Shown in pieces: positions 1 to 11,405 of a DNA stretch of 64,000 nucleotides; the first letter of the stretch is position 1, and each line of letters begins with the position of its first letter. The notes beneath the pieces are model-generated. The model made no database searches. It saw nothing but the letters and a program-made list of their open reading frames with translations, and was not told the DNA's origin. This DNA comes from Magicicada septendecula (Eukaryota > Arthropoda > Insecta > Hemiptera > Cicadidae). Where the stretch lies: the NCBI GenBank assembly GCA_034769895.1, contig CM068372.1:432715958-432779957 (forward strand), given 5' to 3'. Made by a program: the position numbers and the translations under genes.

Positions 1-127
1 CTGCGTGTTGGGCAAATTTTAGTAGCGTAAAAATTAATTCAAAATTAATTTAATGAAGAAAGTTGTGGTACTGGTTAAAATCACAAACAGAATTATCGCT
101 GTTGCACACCACTATAGAAAAATTATT

Positions 128-169
128 CCGATTAGCGCTTTCTAGCTTCTCCGCTCATCGTCAAATCGG
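128..169 (-). ncRNA. Hammerhead-ribozyme-like motif, decayed
   Basis: Read on the minus strand: stem I arm CCGAT, core box TTGACGA, one extra T, a weak stem II (GAGC with GCTA around a GGAGAA loop), GAA, self-complementary AGCGCT as stem III, then A, then the closing arm ATCGG. Stem I is a perfect 5-bp pairing. The expected core is CTGANGA, so the first core C is T here, which should abolish cleavage; the closing pair of stem II is also mismatched. It lies about 440 bp downstream, on the same strand, of the GIY-YIG fragment at 609-848, where the 3' repeat of a Penelope-like element would be expected. Confidence 0.5.
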
Positions 170-328
170 AAATGAACAAACAGACGTGAAACCAAACCTT
201 TCACCCCCCCACCCTGCACTGTCACACACAACAAGCTATAATTCAAATATCCCTTCCCAACCTCTGAGCCCTGTCACCCCCGTCTGGACAGTTACATATT
301 TCCCTAGCACATTCCTTGTGTTTAAGTG

Positions 329-331
<3 letters not shown>

Positions 332-400
<69 letters not shown>
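332..400. repeat. (GT)n microsatellite
   Basis: Uninterrupted GT dinucleotide run of about 69 bases. The open frame through it (Val-Cys repeats) is a by-product of the repeat, not a gene. Confidence 0.97.
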
Positions 401-402
<2 letters not shown>

Positions 403-608
403 ATTCCTTTTGAACCTAACAGCCTTTCTCATTCCCACTTGTAGGCGCGGTCACTCACCCTTATTTTAAAAACATCCAATTAGTACTATGCAACTTAATT
501 CATAATCTTATCTATCTGTCCTCTATCTTTTACTTTTTAATTATATTATAAAATATTTCTTCATTATCAAATTTAGTTTTAGTGTTAATTAAATTGTCCA
601 ACCCTTTT

Positions 609-848
609 TCAACACAGAGTGTTTTTCAATATTTCTAACTCCTTCCTAAGCTTCCTTTCAACTGTGTTATTTACTACTTTCACAATTTCGTAGTCTCCCA
701 GAGGATTAACAAACTTATGGTTGTCTTCTATGAAATGTTTTGCATATAACGAATTCGTTGTTCTATTACCTTCTCCACGCTTGTGGTCAGACAACCTGCA
801 TACGAATTTCCGTCCTGTCTCACCTAGGTAGACAAAGTATTTTCCCAT
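609..848 (-). pseudogene. Penelope-like element GIY-YIG endonuclease C-terminal fragment
   Basis: The 79-residue frame starts MGKYFVYLGETGRKF and continues with R..DHKR, a YAKHF segment and a DNHKF segment. This order (Y.GETGR.F, R..H, AKH, NH) is that of the GIY-YIG endonuclease domain that ends the polyprotein of many Penelope-like retroelements, where it nicks DNA for insertion. The reverse transcriptase expected upstream (above 848 on this strand) was not recognised, and a stop lies a few codons before the frame, so this is a truncated copy. Another GIY-YIG protein is possible, but the hammerhead-like motif at 128-169 supports Penelope origin. No full-length relative was available for comparison. 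Confidence 0.6.
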
Positions 849-2093
849 GTTTAGTGTATTCTTTAGTCATTAGTGGAACTATGATTTTATTATGCTGAGT
901 GTATAACGCAAAATCCATATACGTACTTCTTTATGGTCTAAAACAAATTGATTGGAGTTTCAATTTCCCTATAATGGGTATGAAATGGCACCAGAGCGAC
1001 GTGGGATTAATCGTTCTCATTGTATAGATACGGGATATATAGGATGCCGAGTAACACACACACACACACACACACAACTTACCAAGCATGCAATTAATCA
1101 GTGTTTACTGAACTGCGGTAGACTAGAAAAGTGTGGATCGAAGATAAACAGCGTCCGTCACAAAGTGAAATGTTTGTACAGCAACTGAACCTACCGGCAA
1201 CGCTAGTAACACTAATGTTTTACAAACACTTTTCAAGGTTTTGAAAATACGGATGCGATGATCAAAGTTAGACGTTGCTTGCTACATAAATGAATTAAAT
1301 TTCAAACTCACATTTCCTTCTACAATAGGAAACGGTTCTAATTTGTTGGGCAACATAATATATTTTGTATATATCCTGGCGATAAATAATAGTAGCAGAT
1401 GTCCTCAGATATTTGTGGCCGCCTTTACTACTAAATAAGTCTGAGGATTTATGGGTACTGAATACAAATCCACACCGTTACACTGATTGCCACCAAATTT
1501 TGCACAGGTAACACTTGACACAAGGCGAAAAACACTTTCTAACTTGTATTTTAATATTTTGCCTCGTTCGCACGATTTAGGTCTTTTTAATTATGCCTTT
1601 TCGTTGACGCGTATAAAGATGTCTACATCACCATGGAGACCAGAATTAATTGCCATAGTAACAAGTAAATAACAAATGATATTTAGCAGCATCGGAACTG
1701 TGCCTTTATCCGTTCCTGCAGTTTTTAATATTTGTAATATGGGATTGTATCGATATATTTTGTAATTTTGTACACAGATACGTCTATATATATTGTAATT
1801 GTCTTAAACGACTATAAAATTTATATTTATACGCATTTCTGATGATGCAATGAATAAGTAATCAAATATATGAAATACTTGCCTACTATATTTGCCTGTG
1901 TGTTAAATTCAATGCGTTTCTCAACCGTACTCTCAGCGTTCCCCAGCATTGATTAGTTTTTACTTCGACTTTGAAGACAAGTAAACAGTACGTGAGAGTT
2001 ATACCTTCACACAGTTTTATCATTTCTGTTTCTCTACTGAATTGTTCATCCATCGTCGTATTAGTTATATTTATTCGGTCGAATTATTCTGCA
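849..2093. other. Non-coding stretch, no gene recognised
   Basis: Mostly AT-rich sequence with a short (CA)n run at 1054-1076. Short open frames here show no recognisable domain and no repeat partner in the window. Confidence 0.6.
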
Positions 2094-2120
2094 TTCTGTT
2101 ATTCGTTTTCCTTAACTATA

Positions 2121-2280
2121 CTCCTTTTAAATTTCACCTTCAAATAACTTTACAGTTCCGTTTGTTTTTCCTTACTCTTCGCTTCCTATCAAACTAACCC
2201 TCCTTTCAAGTTCCAGTTAACAACACTCCTTTCAAAGTTCACCTTCAAATAACTTTATAATACCGTTTGTTTTCCTTATT
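2121..2280. repeat. Imperfect direct repeat upstream of the Helitron gene
   Basis: A block with TTCACCTTCAAATAACTTTA followed by CCGTTTGTTTT occurs at about 2121-2178 and again, with several differences, at about 2226-2280, a spacing of roughly 104 bp. The phrase AACCCTCCTTT also recurs at about 2196 and 2302. The arrangement suggests an internal tandem duplication in the leader of the element. Confidence 0.7.
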
Positions 2281-2408
2281 ATGCGCGTTCTTTTAAAATC
2301 AACCCTCCTTTGTAGTACGCGTACTTTATCACCTTACTTTGCGGAATACCTCCGAAAAAACAATAATGTATTGGGCATGTCCATCCAAATGCTAAGCGGA
2401 CAAGGTTA

Positions 2409-3515
2409 TTGCGAGCAGCTGAGACACCCGAGGAACGTAAGTCTCGGCTTGAACAAAAACGAAGAAGACAGGCAAAGATTCTGGCTGCGGAGACAGCTGG
2501 GGAGAACAGGGAGCGCGTAGACCAACAACGAAGAAGGCAGACTGAATTAAGGGCCGCGGGAAAACCTGAGGAGCATGGGGAGCGCTTCGAGCGCAAACGC
2601 GTGAAACAGGCTGAATAAAGGGATGTGGAATTACCAGAACGACGTGAATATCGGCTTGAAAATGACTGCATACGTCATGCCCAAATCAGCAAAGTGGGCA
2701 GACGAGGTAATGTGATTTTAGAGGCTTTTCAGTATGATCCAAATTATGACTATTCGTCACATCCAGAAGTTACAATTGCCAAATGGATGTAAAATGCGAA
2801 TTCTGTCAAGCCAAAAAATTTAAAACTGAATTGCCTCGGATGTGCTGCTCTAATGCAAAAGTAATTTTACAACCATTGAATCAACCACCAGAACCACTTC
2901 GTTCCTACATGTCAGGAACGACTTCAGAATCCAAGCATTTCCTCCAAAATATTCAGAAATACAATTCACGTTTTCAGACGACATCTTTTGGTATGACAGC
3001 AGCAATCGTAGAAACTGATGCCTTTTTGCCAACTTTTAAAGTAAAAGGGCAAATATATCAGAAAGTCGGGTCGTTTCTCCCTCCCAAATGAAAATACGAA
3101 GTTTTTACAAATCTATTTCACGGGAGACGATTAAGCCCAGGCCGATCGACGCTGTGAATCCATCCCCAATACAAGAAAGGATATTGTTTCAAATCTCCAA
3201 AGGCTGTTGGACCAACATAATAATTTAGTAAAAGTGTTCAAAACAGCTTTCGAGAGAATGCCGACTGATGAGTACAGAGTTGTTATACGAGCTGACAGGA
3301 CGCCAGTTGGCGAACATGAGAGGCGTTTCAATGCCCCAGCCATCAACGAAGTAGCTGTTGTTTTGGTTGGAGAAGAGTTAGACAGAAGGGATATAATTAT
3401 CCAGAGACGGAACGAAACCCTTCAACGCATTACAGAAACAAATCGTTCGTATGACGCTTTGCAGTACCCAATAATATGTTGGGAAGGAGAGGATGGCTAT
3501 CATTTCAGCCTTTGA
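2409..3515 (+). pseudogene. Helitron RepHel, N-terminal region
   Basis: Begins with a charged repeat region (AAETPEERKSRLEQKRRRQ and similar units, about 15 residues each, 2409-2618), common at the start of arthropod Helitron proteins. After a TAA the frame continues to HPEVTIAKWM, then shifts near 2783 to MDVKCEFCQAKKFK, a CxxC zinc-binding-like segment followed by MCCSNAKVILQPLNQPPEPL and SKHFLQNIQKYNS, typical of the Helitron helicase-like N-terminal domain. A further frame at 3207-3515 carries FERMPTDEYRVVIRADRTP, ending near DALQYPIICWEGEDGYHF. Several frame changes separate these pieces. The starting methionine is arbitrary because the protein is broken. Confidence 0.85.
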
Positions 3516-3563
3516 CAAACCGACCCAAGAACTGGTAGGCCAAGCAATAAAATAGTATCGGCA

Positions 3564-4918
3564 ATGGATTTTTACGCCTACCGATTATCAACAAGGCAGG
3601 GATCGTCAAATCACATTTTACAATGGAGACAGTTCTTCCATCAGCTTATTGCTGGTATATACGCCAAAGTGGAAAGCGAACGCCTTCTGTACATTCGACT
3701 TAATAAAAAAAAACTTCGAGTTGAAGAGTACATTCATTTGAGGGATGCTGTCGCCAATGATGGAAACGTTACGGACATTGGACGAATGGTCATATTACTA
3801 TCTACCTTCACCGGAAGTCCCAGACATATACATGAATATGCCCAAGACGCTATGACATACATTCGGGCGTACGGTCGTCCAGATTTATTTATTACATTCA
3901 CATGTAATCCAGCTTGGGCAGAAATAAAAGAAGAGCTTCTTGAGGGCCGAGCACCATCCGACCGTCATGACTTAACATCCAGGGTTTTTAAACAAAAGTT
4001 GATAAAGCTCATGGACGTGATTACCAAGTGTTACATCTATGGAGCAACTCAATGTTGGATATATTCAATCGAGTGGTAGAAAAGAGGACTTCCACCTGCA
4101 TACATATTAGTATGGCTCAAGAATAAGTTACGCCCCACTGAAATAGACAGCGTTATTTCGGCGGAGCTACCAAACCCAGACAAAGAAATTATCTCCAAAA
4201 ATATGATTCACGGTCCTTGTGGAGCATTAAACTCTAAATCGCCATGTATGAATGACAGAAAATGTACTAAAAAATACCCTTGCGAGATGTGACAAAAAAC
4301 GCAGACGGGAGACGACAGCTACGCGCTTTACAGAAGGCGACAACCAGATGTTATACTGCTACTGTTCAAATGAAGGTGGATAATCAATATCAAGATATCG
4401 AAGTAGACAACAGATGGATTGTACCTCACACTCCACTACTTTCAAAAATGTTCCAAGCGCATATTAACGTTGACTACTGCAACTCAGTGAAATTCATTAA
4501 GTACATATGTAAATACGTAAATAAGGGTAGTGACATGGCAGCTTTTCAACTTGAAAATGAAAATAGAAAATCTGATGAAATAATACAATATCAAATGGGA
4601 AAGTACATCAGTAGCAACGAAGTGGTTTGGCGTATACTAAATTTTCCGATTCACGAACGACATCCAACTGTTGTTCATCTGGCCGTGCATTTAGAAAACG
4701 GCCAAAGAGTTTATTTCACAGAAGAAAACGCCCCGGAAAGAGCTTATCGACTACCCAACACAACATTGACAGCCTTCTTTATTCTGTGCCAACAATATCC
4801 ATTTGCAAGAACTTTGTTGTACCAGAAGTTCCAAAATATTACACATGGAATAAATCAAGCAAAATGTTTTCTAAGAGGAAACAAGGTGAACCGGTACCAG
4901 ATTACGATGGACGTGTAA
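3564..4918 (+). pseudogene. Helitron Rep (HUH nickase) region, broken
   Basis: Frame 3564-4079 has YGRPDLFITFTCNPAW, the first Rep motif. The HUH metal-binding motif, normally HAH inside GLPHAHIL, reads GLPPAYIL at 4087-4110, so both histidines are lost (H to P and H to Y). It is followed by NMIHGPCGALN and SPCMNDRKCTKKYPCEM, then a stop. Frame 4280-4918 continues with NRWIVPHTPLLSKMF, VDYCNSVKFIKYICKYVNKG (the tyrosine-containing KYICKYVNK motif of the nickase is present) and IHERHPTVVHLAVHLENGQ. In life this domain nicks and joins single strands during rolling-circle transposition. As read it should be inactive because of the missing histidines, stops and frame changes. Confidence 0.88.
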
Positions 4919-6853
4919 GTGATGCTTTAGGACGCCCGTATACTGACTTCCAAGCAATGCCGAATGCTTTTACCTCAGACTACTTCTTCACACTGTTCGT
5001 GGGCCTACTTCTTTTGCAGATCTGAAAACTGTAGATTGGGAGGAATGTGAGACATTCAGGGAGACATGCCAAAGGCGTGGCTTATTTAAAGATGATCAAC
5101 ACTGGGACCTAACGTTGTCCGAAGCCTCTCACGAACGCTTTCCAAATCAGCTACGAAATATTTTCGCTGTAATAATAACGACTTGCGCGCCGTCGAATCC
5201 GTGTAGTTTTTGGGGACCAATACAGGGAAAGTACCAGCGAAGATCTTCTCAGGGAGCGACAAAGAGCTAACCCCGATATGGATTTAAATTTTAATTCAGA
5301 TGTATTTAATGACGCTCTCATTTTGCTTGAGGATAAATGTGTATCGATAAACGGCAAAACTCTTTGTCAATTAGGTTTACCGGCCCCAGTCCGAACAGGT
5401 TTTCATGTACTTGGCAGAGAGGTTCTGCGAGAAAAAAGCTACGACACTAAACAATTAAAAAATTTCGTCGTTACAGAAATAAGTCTCTCCTACTCAATGA
5501 CCTGAGGGCAGTATATAACGCAATAATGGACTTCATTTCAAGTGAAAATGGGGGTCTATTTTTTCTCGATGCTCTGGGTGGGGCAGGGAAAACATTTTAA
5601 ATTAATTTATTACTTGCAAAAATTCGGGCGCAAAATGAAATTGCTCTTCCCGTTGCATCGTCAGGTATAGCCTCTACACTTCTGAAAGGAGGGAGAACAG
5701 CTCATTCCGCCTTAGGTTTGCCCCTAAATTTTACACTATCAGAAAGTCCTATTTGTAACATTAACAAAGGCTCGGGAAAAGCTAAAGTCTTACAAATGTG
5801 CAAAGTCATTATTTGGGACGAGTGTACTATGGCACACAAGCGAGTTCTTGAAGCCCTTGATCGTACAATGAAGGATTTACGAGGGAACACTCGAATAATG
5901 GGAGGAGCTGTGTGGCTTTGGCTAGAGATTTTCGCCAGACATTACCAGTTGTACTACGAGGAACACCTGCCGACGAACTTAATGTTTGCCTCAAACCATA
6001 TCTGTGTTTGCCGAGACATATTCAAAAACAAACACTGGCCACCAATACGCGAGTTCATTTACTGGGAGATATTACTGCCGAAAAGTTTCCAAAACAACTA
6101 TTGTATCTTGGAGATAGTAAATTTCCATCCGACCCATTAACTGGCTTAATTTCTTTTCCGGAAGGTTTTTGCAATAACGTGCCATCTGTTCAAGATATTG
6201 TTGACAAAGTTTTCCCGGACATTGCCACCTATTTTTAAACCGTCAATGGGTTTGTGGACGCGGCATTTTAGCCCCCCAGAATGACAGCTTGAATAACATT
6301 AATGAACGAATACAGAATCAACTTCCCGGCTCCGCGACGACTTACGAGTCCACCGACACAGTCGTAAACAACAAGCAACCTGTGCTTTATCCCACAGAAT
6401 TCCTCAATTCTTTAGAACCCCCCGGAATGCCCCCACACATCCTGACTTTAAAAGCTGGAACGCCGATAATATTATTACGTAACATCGATACACCAAAAAT
6501 GTGCAATGGTACGAGGTTATCACCCTCATGCCGAACGTAATAGAAGGTACCATCATAACAGGGTACGCCAAAGGAGAAGATGTCTTTATTCCGCGTATTC
6601 CATTAATACCAAGCGATATGTCTTTCGATTTTAAGCGGCTGGAATTTTCCATTAGGCTTGCATTCGCGATGTCAATAAACAAAGCGCAAGGGCAGTCCCT
6701 TAGGGTAGCCGGAATCAATGTAGAAAATGCATGGTGTATAGCCAGCTGCTATATGTGACCTATTCAAGGGTAGGCTCGCCTAAGCATTTGTACATATATG
6801 CACCAGAGGGAAAAACTAAAAATATTGTATATCCTAAAGCGTTAAAACGGTAG
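4800..6853 (+). pseudogene. Helitron PIF1-family helicase region, broken
   Basis: The frame moves near 4800 to VPEVPKYYTWNKSSKMF, then continues through DLKTVDWEECETFRETCQ (from about 5020). Superfamily 1 helicase motifs follow: Walker A GGAGKTF at about 5577-5597, directly followed by a TAA; SSGIASTLLKGGRTAHS; Walker B IIWDECTMAHK at about 5806-5838; DFRQTLPVVLRGTP after a frame change near 5915; LKAGTPIILLRNID; SINKAQGQS at about 6670; and LLYVTYSRVGSPKHLYIYAP near 6747-6806, ending with a stop at 6851-6853. This C-terminal half supplies the DNA-unwinding activity of the Helitron. At least four frame changes plus the stop after Walker A mark it as a pseudogene. Domain order and motif spacing match other Helitrons well. 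Confidence 0.88.
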
Positions 6854-7257
6854 TACTGATATGCTAGAACATTATCTGTATGCCCATACGTATCAAAAGG
6901 CTGAAAATAAAATATTGTAAAATTTAAAATATTTTAAAAATAATAAATGTAATATAAATGAAACATAATGTAATTTGAAATTATTTTGTAAAATAAATGT
7001 AACTTCCAAAAACATATGCGTTTTCTTTCATACGATTACATTCCTCTCACCTCTCAGAAAGTCTCAATCCCTGACGACCCATGACAATAAACGAGCAGGT
7101 AATAAAACGTTAAAAACCTTTAAAAAGAAACAAATACGCCCAGAAAACAACAAAATAAAGACAACTTGACGAATGATGATTTAAAAAAATTGTGTTTAAA
7201 AAAAATGTCAATTAAAGGAAACAATAAAGGATGCAAAGCCGCGGGTGTAACAGCTAG

Positions 7258-7963
7258 TTATTTCTATAATATCACAAGTGTTATTTTATAAGCTTGATGT
7301 AACTGTAAGTAGGGATGAAAGTCGCTACATTTCACGCCACTAATCTGATAAGACATTTGAACAAACAAAATAGCAAAACAGATTGGTGAGAATACGTTGA
7401 CAGCAATATTTATAATGTATATAAACATTATATTAACTTTAACTTTACTCTATTGGAGTTTTAGGGGGAAAACATTAACGATAAACTAGAGGAAGAAGGT
7501 AATTTGCAAATGTAAAAAAGTAAAAAATATTGCGTTAGTTTCAAAATTTGCTACAAATTCGACTTTTTGATAGGTTGTAAAATCTGAAAAGGCACTTAAG
7601 TGGCTGCCTTTGGGATGATGAGATATTATATGAGGTTAAGACGTCTTTCAGTACTGTCACGTTGACGCTAACACGACGTCGGTTATTGTACGTGGCTCGT
7701 GTACATATTACGACGCTAACAGTAACTCACTGACTGAGTAAGCACAGCTTATAGGAATGTTATCCTATACAGACTTTTATCAAGTTTCCAATTATTAATT
7801 TGAAATGTGTAACATTTACATTAATTAATGTAAAAATTATTGACTCTTATACCAATTTCTGATACCATGTTTTTTAATGAACTGTTTACTTTGCTAGTGT
7901 TTGAACGTTGTTATTAATTACAGAACAGATCAGGTCATGAAGTGGAATATAAAAGGCAGAACT
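7258..7963. other. Non-coding stretch
   Basis: AT-rich sequence immediately right of the Helitron end. No coding frame, RNA or repeat recognised. Confidence 0.6.
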
Positions 7964-7964
7964 G

Positions 7965-8211
7965 AACGGTACCCGACAACCAAATGATGTGGAGAATAAG
8001 CAGATTAATAAACGGTACCCGACAACCAAATGATGTGGAGAATAAACAGATTAATAAAATGAATGGTACCCGACAACCAAATGATGTGGAGAACAAGCAG
8101 ATTAATAAAATGAGTGGTACCCGACAACCAAATCATGTGGAGAATAAGCAGATTAATAAAATGAATGGTACCCGACAACCAAATGATGTACAGAATAAGG
8201 AGATTAATAAA
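7965..8211 (+). repeat. 51-bp minisatellite, five units
   Basis: GGTACCCGACAACCAAATGA starts units at 7968, 8014, 8065, 8116 and 8167. Spacings are 46, 51, 51 and 51 bp; the first unit lacks five bases. Because 51 is a multiple of three, one frame stays open and encodes a repeated 17-residue phrase containing GTRQPNDVENKQINKM. There is no further support for coding. Confidence 0.93.
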
Positions 8212-8819
8212 ATTTATTACGCAGTAACGTTACTTTATAGGTCTATGTACAAAAAAATTTTTTTTTTATATTTCAGCATATACCAGTATAATATATTATT
8301 AAATTGTTACGACTTGATTTGAGAGATTTTAAGATTTTAATTTCTGTTCATATTATAGGAAATAAGTAGCTTTCCCCCAAATAGCAATATTGATATTTGT
8401 GTGTTATAAGACACTGAATATAAGACAATACGCAATAAAGGATATTTTATATTAGCAATGTTTTATTAACGAATTAACAATTTTCGCTTATACGACAAAC
8501 AATAAACAAAGTTTTTAACCATTTTACAAGTCACTAGTAATTGCATAACACGTCTTGTGACTTTAAGGATTAAAATACATAAACAAAAGTCAATATAAAC
8601 CTTCTGAATTAATAACATAAAGGCCTATTTTTATTTGGATATTACAGATTTTGCTGTCACCTATCATTAACGGGTAAATAGTTTATATTGGTCACTTACA
8701 ACACTTAATATTATGTTATTTTCAATACTTGACGCTGTTACTAGAATCAGGCATATACCTACATATCAAAATGTCTGTAATTTGATGATTTGACTACTTG
8801 ATGGCTTAGAATATATGCG

Positions 8820-9041
8820 AAAATGACTATGTGTTACAATGGTTTGCCTAACGTCAAACCGGCTAGCATCTGCTTAAGTCTACGTATTTCGGATTCCAAC
8901 TCAATTCCATGTATACAGTATCATACATGTATATATATATATTCAAAAATGACTACGTGTTACCATAGTTTGCCTAACGTCAAACCGGCTAGCATCTGCT
9001 TAATTCTACGTATTTCGGATTCCAAATCAATTGCATGTATA
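8820..9041 (+). repeat. Tandem pair of diverged units, about 126-bp period
   Basis: The segment with GTTTGCCTAACGTCAAACCG, GCTAGCATCTGCTTAA and TACGTATTTCGGATTCCAA appears at about 8820-8915 and again at about 8946-9041 with several substitutions. A (TA)n-containing spacer lies between. Confidence 0.9.
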
Positions 9042-9099
9042 AATAATATCAATATTATATAATATCAGTATCAGTGACTCTTAAAGGATGCAAAAAGAG

Positions 9100-10830
9100 A
9101 GTTTCATCTAAATGTTATTCTTATTTTTATACAACTGGATCTATCAGGCACCGAAGTAGAAATTATTTAAGTATATACTTTTCCTCTGTTTATTAAATAG
9201 GCATGTGAAACCAACTGGTAGTCGTTATAAACAGCTGTGGAGTAAAACTTAGTGTCACCTAACAGTCGAACGTTATTCCCGCCTGACTCTAACGCATTTT
9301 TAAGTAGGTAATTTTAATTTCTATAGCACGACAAAACTACTAAAAATCGACCTAAAGTTATTACATAGTTTTAGGTGCTACACTACTTTTACCAAAGAAA
9401 ATCTGTATTTTAACCTGTTTCAGTATACATTTGCCCTGTATATCAATGTAGATTTCTAAGAACTGAATAATGTCTGTATTACGATCTGTTTTAAATTTAT
9501 ACATATTTTTATTTAAAAAATTGTACAGCAAATAAGATTAAAGCAATAATAATGGTAATGATAATAATAATAATAATAATAATAATAGTTATAATATCAA
9601 CAACAACGACAATCGTAATAATAATAATAGAGTCAATTTACTTTTAAACCATTATGTTTTATTTTAATTTGCACCTTTTTGTTTTTAACAAAACTGTATT
9701 ATTTTTTATTTTATTTATTATTATTTTATTTTAATGAATACAGGTACATATAAATATAAAACATTTTTCAGTTTTGAAATATTATTTTATTTTTGTAGGT
9801 AGGTCTGTTTTCTTAAGTTAAATTTTGTGTTTTTTGAATTTTTATTTCGACAGATTTATAGGATAAATTTATCAAATAAATGTAAATTGACTGTAGTTTC
9901 ATGATGTGGCTTAAGTAAAATATTTCAACATTGTATTATGAGAACTTTATACCGCTTATTTCTTATAGTAATATTACTTTATTGATTTCAGAATCTGTAC
10001 TATTTTTTAAAAAACAAAATAATCTCTGAGGAATGGAATCAAATTTGCGGCAAAAAGTAATGTCTGTGGATAGCCACAAGTCTAACGACGTGCATACGTG
10101 AATTGAGAAACGGCAGAAACAGCCTTTAAGCATAATATATTTGTCAATTATTTTGAAAAGAGCTTTCAACACAGCTGACATAAGATTACAAAGGAAAGTA
10201 AAAAGGCGACCTGGTTGTCAAGTAAATATTCTTAAATAAGTCGTTTGTAAGGACAGATAAGACGATTCTGTCAAAACGACAGTAAAAACAGAATTTTAGT
10301 AGACCGAATTTTTAACGTTCCTATTTTCATTATAAAATTACTGAAGGCCAACATTTAGCGCAGTATACAACAATAATTACAGTTTACCAAATTCTAATTT
10401 TAACCTATACAATTTTATTACTAAATTTTGTTTGCTGTCAAACTATTAATGTTTATAATTAAAACATAATTAGTTTGTCACACGCCACAGTCCTTGATGA
10501 CGCCTAGTACGTTTTTGCGGTTATCGCATGTCTGATTGGACTAAACACTATACAGTCTAGGGACGTAGGCAATAAGTCGTTTCTCCTTAAAAATAGAAAC
10601 TACATTACTTTTTACACAGCTGATACAAATTTCCCGTGAATATATCAAATAGTTTTGTTTTTGCATGTTTTTTTTTGCAAGGCACCAAGAGTACACAATT
10701 AACCCATGGAGTATAAGACAGACTATACGGTGCTAACCAAATGTTGTTATCTACAGTAGATGAAAATAATTATGGCTATAATGGAGCATTGAAGTTATTC
10801 AGTGGTTTTCCCCTGTATTCTATTTACATA
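9100..10830. other. Non-coding AT-rich stretch
   Basis: Contains the TAA microsatellite and long A/T runs. No gene, RNA or transposon domain recognised up to the LINE fragment at 10832. Confidence 0.55.
9548..9590. repeat. (TAA)n microsatellite
   Basis: Run of TAA trinucleotides, with related CAA/TAA-rich sequence continuing to about 9630. Confidence 0.9.
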
Positions 10831-10831
10831 A

Positions 10832-11405
10832 TACGAAAAATACGACATTGAAAAACGGATATTATCTGCTAATAGGTGTTACTACAGACTGGTGAAACAT
10901 TTTAAGTCAAAATTAGTAAGTAAAGATACAAAAGCCACCCTATACAAGACCTTGATCAGACCAGTCCTGATGTATGGCTCGGAATGCTGGGTGCTAAAAA
11001 AACTAGATGAGCAGAAACTATCCGTTTTTGAGAGGAGGGTACTGAGGCCCTGTGAAGGAAAACGACATTTGGAGGCGACTGCATAATCGAGAGTTGTACG
11101 AAAGGTTTAAAGATCTTCCGATCGTGCAACTCATACAAATTAACAGATTGCGTTGGGCTGGTCATGTGCAGAGAATGGCGGAGGATAGAATCCCAAAAAG
11201 AGTTATGAATTATCTGCCGATGGGAAGGAGAAGGAAAGGAAGACCGCGTACAAGATGGCTGGACCAGGTTGGTAAGGAGGCAGTGAGGCTGGGTGCAGCA
11301 AACTGGTGGACATTGGCCGGGAGTAGAGACCAGTGGGGAAGATTTCTTTTGGAGGCCAGGGCCCGGACTGGGCTGTAGCGGCGAGGATGTATGTATGTAT
11401 GTATG
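10832..11405 (+). pseudogene. RTE-like LINE reverse transcriptase C-terminus with 3' tail
   Basis: 5'-truncated non-LTR retrotransposon. The frame enters at about 10832 (IEKRILSANRCYY), continues through KSKLVSKDTKATLYKTLIRP and VLMYGSECWVLKK, changes frame near 11050, then runs KENDIWRRLHNRELYERF, INRLRWAGHVQRMAEDRIPK, GRRRKGRPRTRWLDQV and RDQWGRFLLEARARTGL to a stop at 11376-11378. This order is typical of the region after the catalytic domain in insect endonuclease-reverse transcriptase proteins of RTE type. The catalytic domain is missing. The short 3' part ends in an ATGT tetranucleotide tail at about 11387-11405, usual for such insertions. No target duplication was located. Clade assignment is by motif memory only. 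Confidence 0.85.

Larger units (their letters stand above)
2094..7257 (+). mobile_element. Helitron, autonomous-type but decayed
   Basis: Rolling-circle transposon. It carries a RepHel gene (Helitron N-terminal region, HUH Rep, PIF1-type helicase) in pieces from 2409 to 6853. The 3' end is placed at CTAG, 7254-7257, followed by T, within AAGCCGCGGGTGTAACAGCTAG; Helitrons classically end in CTRR and insert between A and T. CCGCGG just upstream is the GC-rich palindrome usually found near this end. The 5' TC end could not be identified, so the start given is only the left edge of a T/C-rich leader that precedes the coding part. At least six frame changes plus stops show it is inactive. Confidence 0.85.
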
